Part shown: positions 1 through 6,775 of the stretch, piece after piece
Layout of the letters: each line of letters opens with the position of its first letter
How positions within the stretch are numbered: position 1 is the first letter of the stretch
Origin: an uncultured Asticcacaulis sp.
GTDB taxonomy: Bacteria > Pseudomonadota > Alphaproteobacteria > Caulobacterales > Caulobacteraceae
Reading direction: 5' to 3'
DNA: 18,164 bases
Assembly: GCA_946482045.1 (NCBI GenBank)
Contig: CAMLPZ010000052.1
Span: 1 to 18,164, forward strand
The notes under the pieces: model-generated
The model's database searches: none
What the model was told of the DNA's origin: nothing
What the model saw: only the letters and a program-made list of their open reading frames with translations
Made by a program: the position numbers and the translations under genes

Positions 1-119
1 ACTTAAGCTACACGGCCTCGGACATGTCGGGCCAGACCGTCACGATCGACGCGGATTATGTCCGCAAGCGTCTGGGTGAAATCGCCGGCGACGCCGACCT
101 CAGCCGCTACATATTGTGA
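1..119 (+). CDS. hslU: HslU, ATPase subunit of HslUV protease (C-terminal fragment)
   Basis: Only the last 38 codons are in the window, read in the frame that ends at TGA 117-119; the 5' part lies to the left. The peptide ends in DADLSRYIL, which matches the conserved HslU tail (DEDLSRFIL in E. coli). The preceding [17 protein letters not shown] also fits the C-terminal AAA+ subdomain of this family. HslU is the cytoplasmic AAA+ unfoldase that feeds substrates to the HslV peptidase, and its extreme C-terminus inserts between HslV subunits to activate them. That docking tail is intact here. The gene converges on a DUF3144 gene with only 3 bp between the stop codons. The identification rests on a short fragment, but the tail is very characteristic. 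Confidence 0.88.
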   Translation, partial: LSYTASDMSGQTVTIDADYVRKRLGEIAGDADLSRYIL

Positions 120-122
120 TAT

Positions 123-404
123 CTACTCGCGGACGTCGTCGAAGTTCGTGACGTACTGATCGTAGTTCTGTTCGAACATACGCTTGTACTGTTCGACGGC
201 GTCAGCAATGGCAGCGTCACGATTGGCCGCCATCGCCTGCTGGTCCGGGCTGCGGATCATCAGCGACCACGCCTTGAAGTGCGCGGCGCCGTAAACCGAG
301 GCATCGGCCACCCGCTCGGGCGTGCTCGTCTTCAGCTGGTCATTGCAGATCTTGATATGCGCGTCGGCGCGTTCGAACAGCGCGGGGTTGGTGGTTTGCA
401 GCAT
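123..404 (-). CDS. DUF3144 family protein
   Basis: A 93-residue soluble protein of unknown function. It has the pattern I associate with DUF3144: a start like ALFERADAHIKICNDQ, a middle ASVYGAAHFKAW, and an acidic, aromatic tail (EQYKRMFEQNYDQYVTNFDDV). I see no signal peptide or membrane segment, and no catalytic motif. The reading frame stays open to a TTG at 431, but the ATG at 404 puts the conserved FERAD block near the N-terminus, as expected, so I prefer it. A purine stretch (AAGG) lies close upstream of that ATG but is poorly spaced. It runs convergently into hslU and lies 57 bp downstream of the phosphatase gene on the same strand, so the two could be co-transcribed. The biochemical role is unknown. 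Confidence 0.7.
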   Translation of the reverse strand: MLQTTNPALFERADAHIKICNDQLKTSTPERVADASVYGAAHFKAWSLMIRSPDQQAMAANRDAAIADAVEQYKRMFEQNYDQYVTNFDDVRE

Positions 405-461
405 GGGCCTTATCACTTGATACAAATGCAACGGCCACCATGGCTTACAATTGCATGAGGA

Positions 462-926
462 TCAATGGGTAGCCAGCCTGGCCAGAAGCGCGTCGCTGGC
501 GCGGTTGCACAGGTCGTAGACCTTCTGAAAATCAGCGTCCGTCCCATAATAGGGATCGGGGACATTCTTGGTCTCGCCCAGGGCTTCTTCGAGATAAAGC
601 GCGACCCTGGCCTTCGATCCGCGCGGCTGCTGCGCCTTGAGATAGGCAACATTGTCGCGGTCCATGCCGAGGATCAGGTCGAAGCGGTCGAAGTCGTCGC
701 TTTTCAACTGCCGTGCGGTCTGCGTGTCGATGGCGACGCCGTGTCTGGCCGCCACGGCGATCGAGCGGCGGTCGGGCGGTTCGCCGGCGTGCCAGCCGCC
801 GCAGCCGGCGCTGTCGAGCACGAACCGCGTCGTCAGGCCCGCCGCGTCGATCTTGTGCTGAAGGACGCCCTCGGCCAAAGGCGAGCGGCAGATATTGCCA
901 AGGCAGACAAACAGGATGGAGGTCAT
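462..926 (-). CDS. Low-molecular-weight protein-tyrosine phosphatase
   Basis: A 154-residue cytoplasmic phosphatase, the normal length for the family. The N-terminal P-loop VCLGNICRS contains the CX5RS signature, with nucleophile Cys8, Arg14 and Ser15. The general-acid Asp is Asp124 in the VPDPYYG loop. These enzymes hydrolyse phosphotyrosine; in bacteria they often act with tyrosine kinases in capsule control or act on small phospho-metabolites. No tyrosine kinase or polysaccharide gene is adjacent, so the substrate is open. The frame extends upstream to a GTG at 977, but family members begin a few residues before the P-loop, which supports the ATG at 926. No clear Shine-Dalgarno sequence precedes it. 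It is divergent from the mazG-like gene, with about 100 bp between starts that must hold both promoters. Confidence 0.92.
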   Translation of the reverse strand: MTSILFVCLGNICRSPLAEGVLQHKIDAAGLTTRFVLDSAGCGGWHAGEPPDRRSIAVAARHGVAIDTQTARQLKSDDFDRFDLILGMDRDNVAYLKAQQPRGSKARVALYLEEALGETKNVPDPYYGTDADFQKVYDLCNRASDALLARLATH

Positions 927-1029
927 GGAGGTCTCTATAGCGTCTGGTAAGACATAAGGTAAGGACCTCTTGATCACGCCGCAGATTCGGCCCTAAGACG
1001 GTTGGAACAGAATATGAACGGGTGACCCT

Positions 1030-1368
1030 ATGGCTTTGCCGCTTCCGGAACTGGAACCTTTTATCGACCGCCTGAAGACCATTTCAGACCGTTATGGCAG
1101 GGTCTATGACGTCGATCGCGGCGGCGACTGGCACCTGCTCAAGGTTCAGGAAGAGATGGGCGAACTGACCCAGGCCTACCTGGCCATGACCGGCCGTTCG
1201 CGCCGCGACGCGGAAAGCGCCCGGCACGATGTCGCCATGGAGATGGCCGATGTCATCTGCATGATCATGCTGATGGCGCGCGCCGAGGGCATCGACCTCA
1301 ATGCCGCCATCACCGAGAAGTGGTTGAAGTGGGAGGAGGTCATGCGCCAGGAGACGCAGACGGTATGA
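1030..1368 (+). CDS. MazG-like nucleotide pyrophosphohydrolase
   Basis: A 112-residue all-alpha protein with one MazG-type domain. The metal-binding pattern EExxE...ExxD is visible as Glu41-Glu42-x-x-Glu45 on one helix and Glu71-x-x-Asp74 on the next. Such proteins hydrolyse nucleoside triphosphates to the monophosphate and pyrophosphate with Mg2+, commonly removing non-canonical nucleotides. It is shorter than E. coli MazG (a two-domain protein) and matches the single-domain MazG-like group. The stop codon overlaps the start of the GNAT gene (ATGA at 1365-1368), so translation is probably coupled. It is the first gene of a three-gene run that ends with the DNA repair gene nth, which suggests a nucleotide-pool or genome-maintenance role. 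The exact substrate cannot be told from sequence. Confidence 0.82.
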   Translation: MALPLPELEPFIDRLKTISDRYGRVYDVDRGGDWHLLKVQEEMGELTQAYLAMTGRSRRDAESARHDVAMEMADVICMIMLMARAEGIDLNAAITEKWLKWEEVMRQETQTV

Positions 1369-1892
1369 CCATTCTTACGACCGAACGCCTAACCCTGCGG
1401 CCCGTGGCGGTCAGTGACTTCGACGTGCTGTGCCGGCTGTGGTCCGACCCGGTGTTCATAGGCGATATCGGCTTCGGTCCATTCACGCCGGAAACCGTCT
1501 GGCTGAGGTTGCTGCGCGATATCGGCCACTGGCAGGTCTTCGGCCATGGCAACTGGGCGCTGGTCGATGGCGATGGAGCCTTTGCCGGCACCGTCGGCCT
1601 GTTCGACTATCGCCGCGACATAGATCCGCCGTTCGGCGCCATGGAAACCGGCTGGAGCCTCTCGCCGGCCTTTTACGGCAAAGGACTGGCCTTTGAAGCC
1701 ATGAGCGCCCTGTTGCATCATGCCGATACGGAGCTGAACATCCCGCGCACGGTCTGCATCATCTCACCGGCCAATGCGCGGTCCTTGAAACTGGCGGCGC
1801 GTCTGGGCTATGCGGTCTACCACGACGGCCTGTTCCGCGATGAACCGATCCGTTTCCTGGAGCGCCGGAATCGAAAAGCTGATGACCACTGA
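1365..1892 (+). CDS. GNAT-family N-acetyltransferase (RimJ/RimL-like)
   Basis: A 175-residue acetyltransferase that uses acetyl-CoA. The N-terminus TERLTLRPVAVSDFD is the usual opening of the RimJ/RimL-type GNAT group. The segment GWSLSPAFYGKGLAFEAMSALLHHA (residues about 104-128) carries the acetyl-CoA pyrophosphate-binding loop in its Q/RxxGxG/A-like form. The C-terminal ISPANARSLKLAARLGY is the typical N-x-x-S-x-x-x-x-x-x-x-x-G-F/Y block. The family includes ribosomal protein N-acetyltransferases and antibiotic or small-molecule acetylators; the substrate here is unknown. The ATG at 1365 overlaps the stop of the mazG-like gene, and its own end overlaps the start of nth by 11 bp. That arrangement favours this start over the GTG at 1320 and implies a coupled operon. 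Confidence 0.88.
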   Translation: MTILTTERLTLRPVAVSDFDVLCRLWSDPVFIGDIGFGPFTPETVWLRLLRDIGHWQVFGHGNWALVDGDGAFAGTVGLFDYRRDIDPPFGAMETGWSLSPAFYGKGLAFEAMSALLHHADTELNIPRTVCIISPANARSLKLAARLGYAVYHDGLFRDEPIRFLERRNRKADDH

Positions 1893-2544
1893 CCCCTTCG
1901 CCAATCCGGACCCCAAGCTGGTCAAGACTCTGTTCGAGCGCTTCGAGCAGGACAAGCCTGACCCGCGCACCGAACTGAACTTCACCAATCCGTTCACCCT
2001 GGTCGTTGCCGTCGCCCTGTCGGCACAGACGACCGACGTAGCGGTCAACAAGGCGACGGGGCCTCTGTACGCCATCGCTTCCAATCCGCGCGCCATGCTG
2101 GATTTGGGCGAAGAGCGCCTGATGCGGATGATCAGTTCGATCGGCCTTTATCGTAACAAGGCGAAGAACGTCATGCGCCTGTGCGAGATCCTGCTGGAAA
2201 AGTTCGGCGGCGAGGTTCCGCTGAACCGCGAGGACCTGGTATCCCTGCCGGGCGTCGGCAACAAGACGGCGTCGGTGGTGCTGAACGAGCTGGATATCGA
2301 GCCGGCCATCGCCGTCGATACCCACGTCTTTCGGGTCGCGCACCGGCTGGGCCTGGTCCGCGCCAGCACGCCGGACAAGGTCGAAAAGCAGCTGATGGCG
2401 CTGATACCCAGGCACTGGCTGACGCGGGCGCATCACTGGCTGATCCTGCACGGCCGTTATGTCTGTGTGGCGCGCAAGCCGAAATGCAGCATCTGCATTG
2501 TCCGCGACCTCTGTCCCAAGATCGGCGTGGAACAGTCCGTTTAG
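1882..2544 (+). CDS. nth: Endonuclease III, DNA glycosylase/AP lyase
   Basis: A 220-residue base-excision repair enzyme that removes oxidised pyrimidines and cleaves abasic sites. The helix-hairpin-helix is at LPGVGNKTASVVL (residues 122-134), with catalytic Lys128. The catalytic Asp146 lies in VDTHVFRV. The C-terminal [4Fe-4S] cluster has the exact spacing C-X6-C-X2-C-X5-C (Cys195, 202, 205, 211). Everything needed for activity is present. The ATG at 1882 lies inside the end of the GNAT gene; the longer frame from 1810 would add unrelated residues. It is the last gene of the mazG-like/GNAT/nth operon. Its stop TAG shares bases with the stop of the convergent receiver gene (TTAG at 2541-2544), leaving no room for a separate terminator between them. 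Confidence 0.96.
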   Translation: MTTDPFANPDPKLVKTLFERFEQDKPDPRTELNFTNPFTLVVAVALSAQTTDVAVNKATGPLYAIASNPRAMLDLGEERLMRMISSIGLYRNKAKNVMRLCEILLEKFGGEVPLNREDLVSLPGVGNKTASVVLNELDIEPAIAVDTHVFRVAHRLGLVRASTPDKVEKQLMALIPRHWLTRAHHWLILHGRYVCVARKPKCSICIVRDLCPKIGVEQSV

Positions 2545-3005
2545 GGGGTTGGCGTGAGGTGCCAATCGCTGCCGTGCGCGACCAGGCGCAAAGTGTCGAT
2601 CAGGGTCACGGTTTCGCGCAGCTTGGGATAATCGAGCGGCTTGACGACATAATGGGTCGCGCCCTGTTCGCGGGCATTGACGACGTCATCCTCATGATCG
2701 GAACCGCTCAGGATAACGACCGGGATGCGGCTTAAGCTTGGGTCGGTCTGTATGATCTGCAGCACCTTGGCGCCGCTGAGCTTGGGCAGGTTGAGGTCGA
2801 GGAAGATGATATCGGGCTGGGGCGCGTTTTCAAACCCTTGTTCCCGCCGCAGAAACCCCAGGGCGTCTTCGCCGCAGCTTACCCAGTGACCGTCGAACTG
2901 CACGCAGGCCCGGTTCAGCAACTCGGTGACTAAGCGGATCTCGGCGGCGCTGTCATCAACAAAGAGCGCCTGCGCGAGCCGCGGACTGGCGGCGGCATTG
3001 GTCAT
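2541..3005 (-). CDS. Stand-alone response-regulator receiver protein
   Basis: A 154-residue protein made only of a CheY-like receiver domain, with no DNA-binding or enzymatic output. The acidic pocket is Asp17-Asp18, the phospho-acceptor is Asp70 in IIFLDLNLPKLSG, the conserved Ser is Ser100 (VVILSGSDHEDD), and the switch Lys is Lys122 in VVKPLDYPKL. The wording (FLDLNLPKLSGAKVL, SGSDHEDDV) resembles the Rcp1-type regulators often paired with phytochrome or hybrid sensor kinases. No histidine kinase is adjacent. The closest sensor-like gene, at 6776-9550, lacks a phosphorylatable His. The protein therefore probably receives phosphate from a kinase elsewhere and acts by protein-protein contact. 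ATG at 3005 is chosen over the TTG at 3032. A purine-rich stretch but no strong Shine-Dalgarno sequence precedes it. Confidence 0.9.
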   Translation of the reverse strand: MTNAAASPRLAQALFVDDSAAEIRLVTELLNRACVQFDGHWVSCGEDALGFLRREQGFENAPQPDIIFLDLNLPKLSGAKVLQIIQTDPSLSRIPVVILSGSDHEDDVVNAREQGATHYVVKPLDYPKLRETVTLIDTLRLVAHGSDWHLTPTP

Positions 3006-3114
3006 GTGTTTTTTTGGCTTGGCCCCAGCCAATTTATGAAAGCGGAACTAAGCGCCCGCCATTAATATTTTTCAAGCGAAAAGTATGTGAGCGAGGGGCG
3101 GTATCGGCCGCGCG

Positions 3115-4032
3115 TCACGAATGGCAGGCGCAGCCGCCGAAGAGGGCGATCTCAAAGGCATGGCGCAGGCGGTCGGCGGCGCCGTCCGAATAGCCGAGAT
3201 ACAGGTCGGGTTCGATCAGCTCCAGCTCCATCAGGCAGAAACGGCCCTCGGCGTCGCGCACCATGTCGGCGCGGGAATAGAGCAGGCGGTCCGCGCCGAT
3301 ATAGTCGATGGCGGCGGCGGCGAGCATCATGGCTTCCGGCGGTGGGGGCAGGGTACGCAGATGGGCGTCATAGTCGGGCTGTGAGCGGAAATCTCCGGAC
3401 TTCGGTGTCTTCAGAACGGCGTGCGAGAACTGACCGGCGAAGAAGAGCAACGACCATTCGCCTTCGTCCTGGATGGACGGCATGAAGGGCTGGATCATGG
3501 CCGCGCCCTGCGGCGGACCGGCCTTGCCGCTATCCGCGCCGCCGTCGACGGACGCAAAGGCGGTCGTCTGGCCTGGACGCCAGACCAGGGTGTTCTTGGC
3601 GCCGGCCGACACGACGGGCTTCAACACCAGGGCGTCACCGAAATCGGCGCGGGCTTGAGCGATGGCCTGATCACTGATGCGTTCGACAAAGTGCGTCGGG
3701 ATGATGCGCACTCCGCCTTCGGCCAGGTCGCGCAGGTAGCGTTTGTCGACGTTCCAACTGACGATATCGGCCGGGTTGAAGACGCGCTGGCCGGCGTCCT
3801 TGCATGCCATAAGGGCAGCACGGAAGCGGTCGGGGGCATTATGATAGCCCCACGCGACCAGCGGGCAGATGAGGTCGTAGGTCTTGCTGACCGGTTCTGA
3901 CCAGGCTTGCGCGCTGATCTCGACATCCAGGCCCTTCAAGGCTTCGCGATAGCCGTCAAGTACGGCGGGCCAGCGGCCATGGTGCGACGGAGTGGCGGGA
4001 TCGGGCGTAAAAAACAGTAGCGTCTTGGGCAT
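3115..4032 (-). CDS. ATP-grasp fold ligase of unknown substrate (GshB/RimK-like)
   Basis: A 305-residue cytoplasmic protein. It has an N-terminal pre-ATP-grasp region (LLFFTPDP..., ICPLVAWGYHNAPDRF) and an ATP-grasp core. The core contains VLKPVVSAGAKNTLVW, with the ATP-binding Lys. It also contains IQPFMPSIQDEGEWSLLFFAGQFSHAVLKTPKSGDFR, and the acidic Mg-binding C-terminal part YSRADMVRDAEGRFCLMELELIEPDLYL. These enzymes join a carboxylate to an amine or thiol through an acyl-phosphate. The order of motifs resembles the prokaryotic glutathione synthetase/RimK group, but I do not recognise a specific enzyme. It ends in GGCACHS, a Cys-rich tail. The ATG at 4032 is preferred over the in-frame start at 4089, which would overlap the divergent kinase gene. 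No biosynthetic partner is adjacent except the kinase across the 55-bp divergent promoter region. Confidence 0.8.
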   Translation of the reverse strand: MPKTLLFFTPDPATPSHHGRWPAVLDGYREALKGLDVEISAQAWSEPVSKTYDLICPLVAWGYHNAPDRFRAALMACKDAGQRVFNPADIVSWNVDKRYLRDLAEGGVRIIPTHFVERISDQAIAQARADFGDALVLKPVVSAGAKNTLVWRPGQTTAFASVDGGADSGKAGPPQGAAMIQPFMPSIQDEGEWSLLFFAGQFSHAVLKTPKSGDFRSQPDYDAHLRTLPPPPEAMMLAAAAIDYIGADRLLYSRADMVRDAEGRFCLMELELIEPDLYLGYSDGAADRLRHAFEIALFGGCACHS

Positions 4033-4087
4033 GGACGCTCTATTCCCCGACAAACCTTTCGAAGCAACCGATTTTTCCGGATTCTCC

Positions 4088-5083
4088 ATGGAACTGACCT
4101 ACGACATCACCGCTGTTGGCCACGCCATTGTCGATGTTCTGGCTCCCGCGGATGACGCCTTCCTGAAGACGCACGACCTGCACAAGGGCGCCATGACGCT
4201 AATCGATACGCATCGCGGCACCAGCCTTTACGAGGCCATGGCGGACAGTGAGCAGGAATCGGGCGGGTCGGCCGGCAACACCATCGCAGGAGCAGCCTCT
4301 TTCGGCGCCAAGTGCGCCTATGTCGGCAAGGTGGCGCACGATACACTGGGGGAAGTCTTCGCCCGTGACCTTAAGAAGATGGGCGTGACTTTCAACACGC
4401 CAGTGCTGCATGACGATCCGGCCCGTACCGGCCGCTGCCTGATCAACGTCACCCCGGATGGCCAGCGCACCATGGCGACCTATCTGGGGGCCGCTGCCCT
4501 GATCTCCCCTGAAGATCTGGACGCTGATATTATCCGGTCGTCGCAGATCACTTATCTGGAGGGCTATCTGTTCGACTCGCCATCGGGCCGCGAGACCTTT
4601 GCCAAGGCGGCGCAGATCGCGCGTTCCGCCGGCCGTAAGACCGCCATCACCCTGTCGGACACCTTCGTCGTCGATCGCTGGCGGACCGACCTGCTGGCCT
4701 TTATCGAGCGCCACATTGACCTGGTCTTCGCCAATGAAGGTGAACTGCTGTCGCTGTTCCAAACGGACGATTTCTTCAAGGCGTTGCGCTATTTGCGGTC
4801 AAAGGTCGACCTGGCTTTTGTCACGCGTTCGGAGCAAGGCTCGGTGGCGATCAAGTTCGAGGACACGCACTCGGTCGCGGCCGCGCCGGTCGATAAGGTC
4901 ATCGACACCACCGGCGCCGGCGATCAGTACGCGGCGGGTGTCATGTACGGGCTGACGCAAGGCCTGCATATCGAAACCTGCGCGAAACTGGGGTCATTGG
5001 CGGCGGCGGAGGTGATCAGCCACTTCGGTCCGCGCCCACGCGTCAATCTGAACGAACTGGCGAAGGAACGCGGGCTGATTTGA
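4088..5083 (+). CDS. PfkB-family carbohydrate kinase, adenosine-kinase-like
   Basis: A 331-residue ribokinase-fold enzyme, normal length for the family. The N-terminal signature is GGSAGNTIAGAASFGAKCAYVGKV (residues 59-82). The C-terminal signature is DTTGAGDQYAAGVMYGL (273-289), with the anion hole GAG and catalytic base Asp279. The opening TYDITAVGHAIVDVLA and the block KGAMTLID resemble the alphaproteobacterial kinases annotated as adenosine kinase. The likely reaction is ATP-dependent phosphorylation of adenosine or a related nucleoside or sugar, but substrate choice cannot be fixed from sequence. The frame is open from 3992, but the ATG at 4088 puts the first beta strand at the N-terminus and avoids overlap with the divergent ATP-grasp gene. 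No strong Shine-Dalgarno sequence is visible. Confidence 0.88.
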   Translation: MELTYDITAVGHAIVDVLAPADDAFLKTHDLHKGAMTLIDTHRGTSLYEAMADSEQESGGSAGNTIAGAASFGAKCAYVGKVAHDTLGEVFARDLKKMGVTFNTPVLHDDPARTGRCLINVTPDGQRTMATYLGAAALISPEDLDADIIRSSQITYLEGYLFDSPSGRETFAKAAQIARSAGRKTAITLSDTFVVDRWRTDLLAFIERHIDLVFANEGELLSLFQTDDFFKALRYLRSKVDLAFVTRSEQGSVAIKFEDTHSVAAAPVDKVIDTTGAGDQYAAGVMYGLTQGLHIETCAKLGSLAAAEVISHFGPRPRVNLNELAKERGLI

Positions 5084-5129
5084 CTAAACCGCGCCCTGTG
5101 TTAGCCTCCCGCATATTGGGGGGCTTGTC

Positions 5130-5972
5130 ATGTGGAAGAAGATTTTAGCTGGCATAGTGTGCCTGTTGCTGTTGGCGACAGCAATCAGTTCGGCGGTGAT
5201 GGTGCCGGACTATTATTCAGCCGATGAGCCGACTGATCCGCTAATAACGGCGCTCAAGCCTGAGCCCACGTTTCGGCGGGCCGAAAGCTATGCCGACATG
5301 ATGCGGCGTCAGGATATTCCGGCCCTCCAACGCGAAAGCGATCCGTCGATCCTCACTGACGATTTCTATAAGGCCGTGCCGCAAATCGCCGCTTATTCAA
5401 CCAACGAAAAGCCGAAATCCGTGCGCATTCTGGGCTATCACGTCAATGCGGTGGCTTCCACTTCCGGGGGAAACTGGACGACCCGCAACATCGTTATCGC
5501 GCACTATTTTCCTGACAAGGTCATCGTGACGACGACCTGGTTTACCGAAGACGACAAGGGCGTTCGGGTTACCAGCTTCAATCTTAACCGCCTGTCCAAT
5601 GCAGACGTGAAGGCTTTGAGATTTAGCCTGACAGGTAAGCAGCCGGTGCACTACGCTGTCCTTATGCTGGCGAGCGCGATATTGGTCTTCAGCCTTGTGA
5701 CGCTCTATGTCGCGCTGACCCGGCCACGCGTTGCCTGGCGCTGGCCGTGGGCGATCTTTGTTGCTTTGGGCATATGCCACTTCACATTCAACTGGGGCGA
5801 CGCCAGCCTGGCGATGGATTTCGCCAATTTCCGTGCTCCGCAGGCGCTGTTCGAGCAACCGCTGTTCCAGGCAGCGAGACTGCATTTCTGGCTGCCGATC
5901 GGCGCGGTCCTGTTCTGGTTCCTGTCACGCCAGAAGCCAGCGCCGCAAGCCAAGCCGCATCCGGAGTTTTAA
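5130..5972 (+). CDS. Unrecognised membrane protein with periplasmic domain
   Basis: 280 residues; I do not recognise the family. An N-terminal hydrophobic segment (about 5-25) could be a signal anchor. A polar domain of about 145 residues follows, containing YHVNAVASTSGGNWTTRNIVIAHYFPDKVIVTTTW. Three more hydrophobic segments lie at about 174-196, 204-221 and 251-267, and the tail is short and Pro/Lys rich. This suggests a protein with one extracytoplasmic domain held by membrane helices at both ends. The start is well supported: a G-rich Shine-Dalgarno-like stretch at 5118-5123 lies seven bases before the ATG. It lies 46 bp after the PfkB kinase gene on the same strand, so they may be co-transcribed. 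Its stop TAA overlaps the stop of the convergent Smr gene (TTAA at 5969-5972). Confidence 0.72.
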   Translation: MWKKILAGIVCLLLLATAISSAVMVPDYYSADEPTDPLITALKPEPTFRRAESYADMMRRQDIPALQRESDPSILTDDFYKAVPQIAAYSTNEKPKSVRILGYHVNAVASTSGGNWTTRNIVIAHYFPDKVIVTTTWFTEDDKGVRVTSFNLNRLSNADVKALRFSLTGKQPVHYAVLMLASAILVFSLVTLYVALTRPRVAWRWPWAIFVALGICHFTFNWGDASLAMDFANFRAPQALFEQPLFQAARLHFWLPIGAVLFWFLSRQKPAPQAKPHPEF

Positions 5973-6544
5973 GTGCTGCGCCGCTTCAAGGCGACATAGA
6001 GGGCGCCGCTGCCGCCATGGCGGGCGTGGGCCTGGCTGATGCCGGCGACGATGTGTGACAGCGCCGGGTCAGCCAGCCACTCCGGCGCATTGCGCTTCAA
6101 TATGCCGTTTTCCGCCATGCCCTTGCCGGTGATGACCAGCACGGCGCGATAGTCATTGGCATAGGCCTGTTGCACGAAGGCCTTGAGGCGGGCTTCGGCG
6201 GCGATGCTGTTCAGCCCATGCAGGTCCAGCCGCGCCTCGATTGGATCGCGTTCGCGCGACAGCCGGCGTTTGCGGCGCGGCTCGATCGGGTCGGGTTCGA
6301 ACTTCGGGCTGTCGAAAGAAAGCTTGTAACCCGTGTGCGGCTTGACTGCTTGACCGATGGCAAAAGGCGTAAGCGGCAGGGGCTTAGGCTTCTCGGCAAC
6401 CATCGGTTTTGGCATGTCAGCGACATGGACGGTTTCGATCTCGGGTGCTGGCGGTTCAACACGCGAGGCCTTGTGCGGTCGCACCGTCGCTGTGACCAGA
6501 GCCCACAGGCGCGTATCCTCAGCTTTCAATTTGTATCGCGCCAT
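5969..6544 (-). CDS. Smr-domain protein (putative nuclease-like domain)
   Basis: A 191-residue protein with a C-terminal Smr (small MutS-related) domain. The domain shows LDLHG at 106-110, VLVITGKG at 135-142, GILKRNAPEWL, and the closing HGGSGALYVALKRR at 176-189. The TGKG and LDLHG motifs are the hallmark; some Smr domains nick branched DNA or cleave RNA. Before the domain is a Pro/Lys-rich, apparently disordered linker (about 28-100), ending in the very basic RRKRRLSRERDP. The N-terminal part, KAEDTRLWALVTATVRPH, matches the usual head of proteobacterial stand-alone Smr proteins. The ATG at 6544 is chosen over the in-frame start at 6559. It is the same strand as the PAS protein gene upstream, but the two are separated by the large palindrome. 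Confidence 0.88.
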   Translation of the reverse strand: MARYKLKAEDTRLWALVTATVRPHKASRVEPPAPEIETVHVADMPKPMVAEKPKPLPLTPFAIGQAVKPHTGYKLSFDSPKFEPDPIEPRRKRRLSRERDPIEARLDLHGLNSIAAEARLKAFVQQAYANDYRAVLVITGKGMAENGILKRNAPEWLADPALSHIVAGISQAHARHGGSGALYVALKRRST

Positions 6545-6563
6545 GCTGCACCTGAACAAGAAC

Positions 6564-6738
6564 CCTCACCACCACATCTCGTTCGCCATTGCTTGCGCAA
6601 TGTTTCACTCGTGCGGTCCCCCTCCCCAGCACACTGGGGAGGTATAAAGAAGGCGTGCTTGCTCCGACCTATACCTCCCTGGCTATGCCGGGGAGGGGGG
6701 ACCGCACGACGCGCGAAGCGCTAGATGCGGTGGTGGGG
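6564..6738. repeat. Large imperfect palindrome with nested hairpins (MITE/REP-like)
   Basis: Two inverted arms are separated by a 23-bp loop (6647-6669). The left inner arm is 6609-6646 and the right inner arm is 6670-6709. They share TCGTGCGGTCCCC... read from each outer end, and TATACCTCCC... near the loop. Each arm also folds on itself. The left arm has CTCCCCAG-CACA-CTGGGGAG (6622-6641). The right arm has CCTCCCTGGC-TAT-GCCGGGGAGG, with one wobble pair. The outer flanks are also inverted copies: 6564-6579 against 6723-6738, with about two mismatches in 16. It lies entirely between two minus-strand genes and contains no plausible gene. The structure suggests a non-autonomous mobile or REP-type element, or a complex terminator. 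No second copy occurs in this window, so its repeat nature genome-wide is inferred. Confidence 0.75.
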
Positions 6739-6775
6739 TATCTTACTTGGTGTCGGTCACCAAAGACCAGAGGCT

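Noticed and set aside
2541..2544. Overlapping convergent stop codons (TTAG here, TTAA at 5969-5972) as a special signal
   Set aside because: Common in compact bacterial genomes; noted in the gene entries but not unusual by itself.
1759..2565. 268-residue open frame opposite nth
   Set aside because: Shadow of nth; Arg/Gln/His-rich composition and no family resemblance.
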